A stretch of 6,851 bases of DNA from Nitrospirota bacterium. Its GTDB lineage: Bacteria; Nitrospirota; CAKKRA01; 9FT-COMBO-42-15. The DNA is taken from assembly GCA_016195585.1 (NCBI GenBank), contig JACPZJ010000091.1:1-6851 (forward strand), in the 5' to 3' direction. Positions 5,770 through 6,851 of this stretch are shown piece by piece. Positions within the stretch are counted from its first letter, which is position 1. Each line of letters opens with the position of its first letter. The position numbers and the translations under genes are program-made. The notes beneath the pieces were generated by a model that had not been told where the DNA came from, made no database searches, and was given only the letters and a program-made list of their open reading frames with translations.

Positions 5770-5870
5770 TTATTGACCACATAAAACAATGGGTATAAAA
5801 GTGGCCCGTCGTTTAAGATTGCAAAGGGAATAGTAAATCAGCCACCCTACCCAATTCTTTATTGACCACA
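5770..5870. repeat. Direct repeat enclosing an imperfect inverted repeat
   Basis: TTATTGACCACA occurs at 5770-5781 and 5859-5870 in the same orientation. Inside, TGGGTA...GTGGC (5790-5805) is mirrored by GCCAC...TACCCA (5841-5853), with spacers of 5 and 2 bases between the two blocks. The surrounding non-coding stretch 5744-5944 shows no convincing gene, tRNA or T-run terminator. The arrangement could be a small insertion relic with flanking duplication, a recombination site, or a regulatory structure. Confidence 0.5.
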
Positions 5871-5944
5871 CAATTTTAATAATATACAATTGGGCAATGT
5901 TTGACAATGAGGCAGATACTAAAATGTACTTTGTAGGTGCGGCC

Positions 5945-6721
5945 CTATTGCTCCTTCTTCCAGTTGCCAAATTTCTTACTTGCATTACCATAAACAAAAA
6001 CGCTTTCATTGAATTTTTTTGTCTGTGGGATTTTGTCAAACAATAAATCCATCATTCTTGGTTTGAGCATATTGAATCTTATTTGCCGGTAATGAATTGG
6101 ACTGTCATTTCGCATTTCTAATTCTGCAAGATTATTGCCCTTGTATTTAAAAATAACTTTTTGCTCTGGTGTCTGTGATTTAGTAATTGCTTTTGAATTT
6201 GTAACTTCAACTGCATCTGCAAAAACATTTACAACATCTTTGTTTAAGAAAATATGATAAATGTTATTGTGACGAACAGTTAAATAATTTACCTCGCCAC
6301 CGTTGAACATTGCCTTGTTTATGAAGCTTCTCACTCTGCGTTTCTCTTGCAACAATTCAGCAAGTTTTCTCATTGGAATACGACATTTTTCTTTCGCCTC
6401 AATTTTATTTTTTTGGTAGTCATTGAAATCTTTTGGGAATGCTTCAATGCACTCAACTAATAATTGCCCAATTCCATTCATCGTTTGGAAGAAATCATCT
6501 TCGCGAAAACGATTTATTCCATAAAGAAATAACTGCCACTTTTTTGCGCCGCTTTTCACCGAATGAGCATCGCCAGAAGGGTCAATTACATCTTTCTTTG
6601 CAACAATATCATTTTGATAGTCGCTGTCCAGCCCAATAAGAAGAGCAAACTCAAAAGCATCATCGTGTCCTTGCTGCCTTACTTTTCTTGCATCTTCACT
6701 TGATAGTCCTCTTTTCGCCAT
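5945..6721 (-). CDS. Putative type II restriction endonuclease (PD-(D/E)XK-like)
   Basis: I do not recognise an exact family. The 258-residue soluble product has no signal peptide or membrane helix. It carries DVIDPSGDAHSVKSGAKKWQ (44-63), which fits a PD-(D/E)XK nuclease core: an acidic residue (D44, D47 or D51) followed by S-V-K, where Ser replaces the usual acid (S54, K56), then K60 and Q63. A later charged block, LAELEMRNDSPIHYRQIRF (198-216), resembles the C-terminal region of several type II restriction enzymes. Size is normal for a type II enzyme. The gene has no clear Shine-Dalgarno site; its ATG overlaps the upstream stop (TAATG), so it is probably translated by coupling to the upstream gene, as in many restriction-modification pairs. 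Base composition is visibly AT-richer than the cytochrome genes, consistent with horizontal gain. A different nuclease or a DNA-binding protein remains possible. Confidence 0.55.
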   Translation of the reverse strand: MAKRGLSSEDARKVRQQGHDDAFEFALLIGLDSDYQNDIVAKKDVIDPSGDAHSVKSGAKKWQLFLYGINRFREDDFFQTMNGIGQLLVECIEAFPKDFNDYQKNKIEAKEKCRIPMRKLAELLQEKRRVRSFINKAMFNGGEVNYLTVRHNNIYHIFLNKDVVNVFADAVEVTNSKAITKSQTPEQKVIFKYKGNNLAELEMRNDSPIHYRQIRFNMLKPRMMDLLFDKIPQTKKFNESVFVYGNASKKFGNWKKEQ

Positions 6722-6851
6722 TATGGTAAATTATAAATTAAAAGTTCATGTGATTTTTTTACATAGTGCCCATCATTATTTTTCATTCTGTTTTCACCAA
6801 TTCTTGTGTCACCTTGACTTAATGTATATTGCCAAGACGGTGTCTTAAATG
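6721..6851 (-). CDS. C-terminal end of an upstream protein, possibly the DNA methyltransferase of the pair (partial)
   Basis: Reading inward from the right edge on the minus strand, one frame stays open for 42 codons (from 6849) and ends at the TAA at 6723-6721, whose last A is the first base of the endonuclease-like ATG. The other two minus-strand frames are stopped early. The residues include WQYTLSQGDTRIGENRMKNN and end KKSHELLIYNLP. A terminal 'E-L/V-L-I-x-N' strand is common at the end of adenine DNA methyltransferases of the Dam/D12 kind, and the overlap with a nuclease-like gene fits a modification enzyme. No catalytic motif is in the window, so the identity is a guess; the existence of the reading frame is better supported than its function. 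Confidence 0.45.
   Translation of the reverse strand, partial: FKTPSWQYTLSQGDTRIGENRMKNNDGHYVKKSHELLIYNLP

Noticed and set aside
5773..5799. Plus-strand promoter TTGACC ... TATAAA inside the direct repeat region
   Set aside because: The spacer is only 15 bases and no plus-strand gene follows; the longest frame after it is 14 codons.
5770..6039. An 89-codon minus-strand open frame overlapping the end of the endonuclease-like gene in another frame
   Set aside because: Its first part overlaps well-supported coding sequence out of frame, its tail covers the repeat structure, no ribosome site precedes it, and the product resembles nothing I recognise.
1..6851. CRISPR arrays, tRNA or rRNA genes
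   Set aside because: No regularly spaced repeats of the right length and no tRNA-like or rRNA-like sequence were seen on either strand.

Overview
The window reads almost entirely on the minus strand. It holds a gene cluster for c-type cytochrome maturation (System II, Ccs/Res type) preceded by a two-gene BlaI/M56 regulatory module. The upstream (right) end holds the tail of a compact, AT-richer block that looks like a restriction-modification pair. Moderate GC, strong Shine-Dalgarno sites, a System II heme-handling apparatus with membrane-anchored thioredoxin and TPR helpers, a CYCXC-type cysteine protein and dispersed 'TGYAGGGGC' palindromes together suggest a Gram-negative, cytochrome-rich bacterium of the Desulfobacterota (former Deltaproteobacteria) / Nitrospirota kind. 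That placement is an inference from gene content; the sequence does not fix a taxon.

Layout in transcription order, right to left: (1) 6851-6721, the last 42 codons of a protein that may be a DNA methyltransferase, whose stop overlaps the start of (2) 6721-5945, a 258-residue putative PD-(D/E)XK restriction endonuclease; (3) 5944-5744, about 200 non-coding bases with a 12-bp direct repeat enclosing an imperfect inverted repeat; (4) a near-consensus sigma-70 promoter (TTGACA, 17 bases, TATACT) whose whole spacer is a perfect TACTACA-GCA-TGTAGTA operator; (5) 5688-5251, a BlaI/MecI/CopY repressor; (6) 5248-4301, an M56 (BlaR1-like) membrane zinc protease with no penicillin-binding sensor domain; (7) 4225-3758, a membrane-anchored CYCYC-motif protein; (8) 3724-3182, a membrane-anchored TPR protein; (9) 3133-2606, a membrane-anchored thioredoxin-like protein with a WCDWC active site; (10) 2461-1031, ResB/Ccs1; (11) 1017-172, CcsA/ResC with the tryptophan-rich WWD heme motif; (12) 123-1, the start of a small membrane protein that runs off the left edge.

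How the parts may work together: CcsA and ResB form the System II heme exporter and cytochrome c synthase. The thioredoxin-like protein probably keeps apocytochrome CXXCH thiols reduced, and the TPR protein could dock apocytochromes, as the TPR domain of CcmI does in System I. The CYCYC protein is a cysteine-rich extracytoplasmic protein of unknown role. The BlaI/M56 pair autoregulates through its operator and may also govern the genes downstream by read-through. A second good promoter in front of resB, and a weak one in front of the CYCYC gene, would allow partly independent expression. Three palindromes with a common TGYAGGGGC end and different stems lie between the cytochrome genes, all in the same orientation; two begin within two bases of a stop codon.

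The most interesting points are the sensor-less BlaI/M56 switch placed in front of cytochrome maturation genes, the CYCYC protein, the variable-stem palindromes, and the unassigned restriction-endonuclease-like gene.
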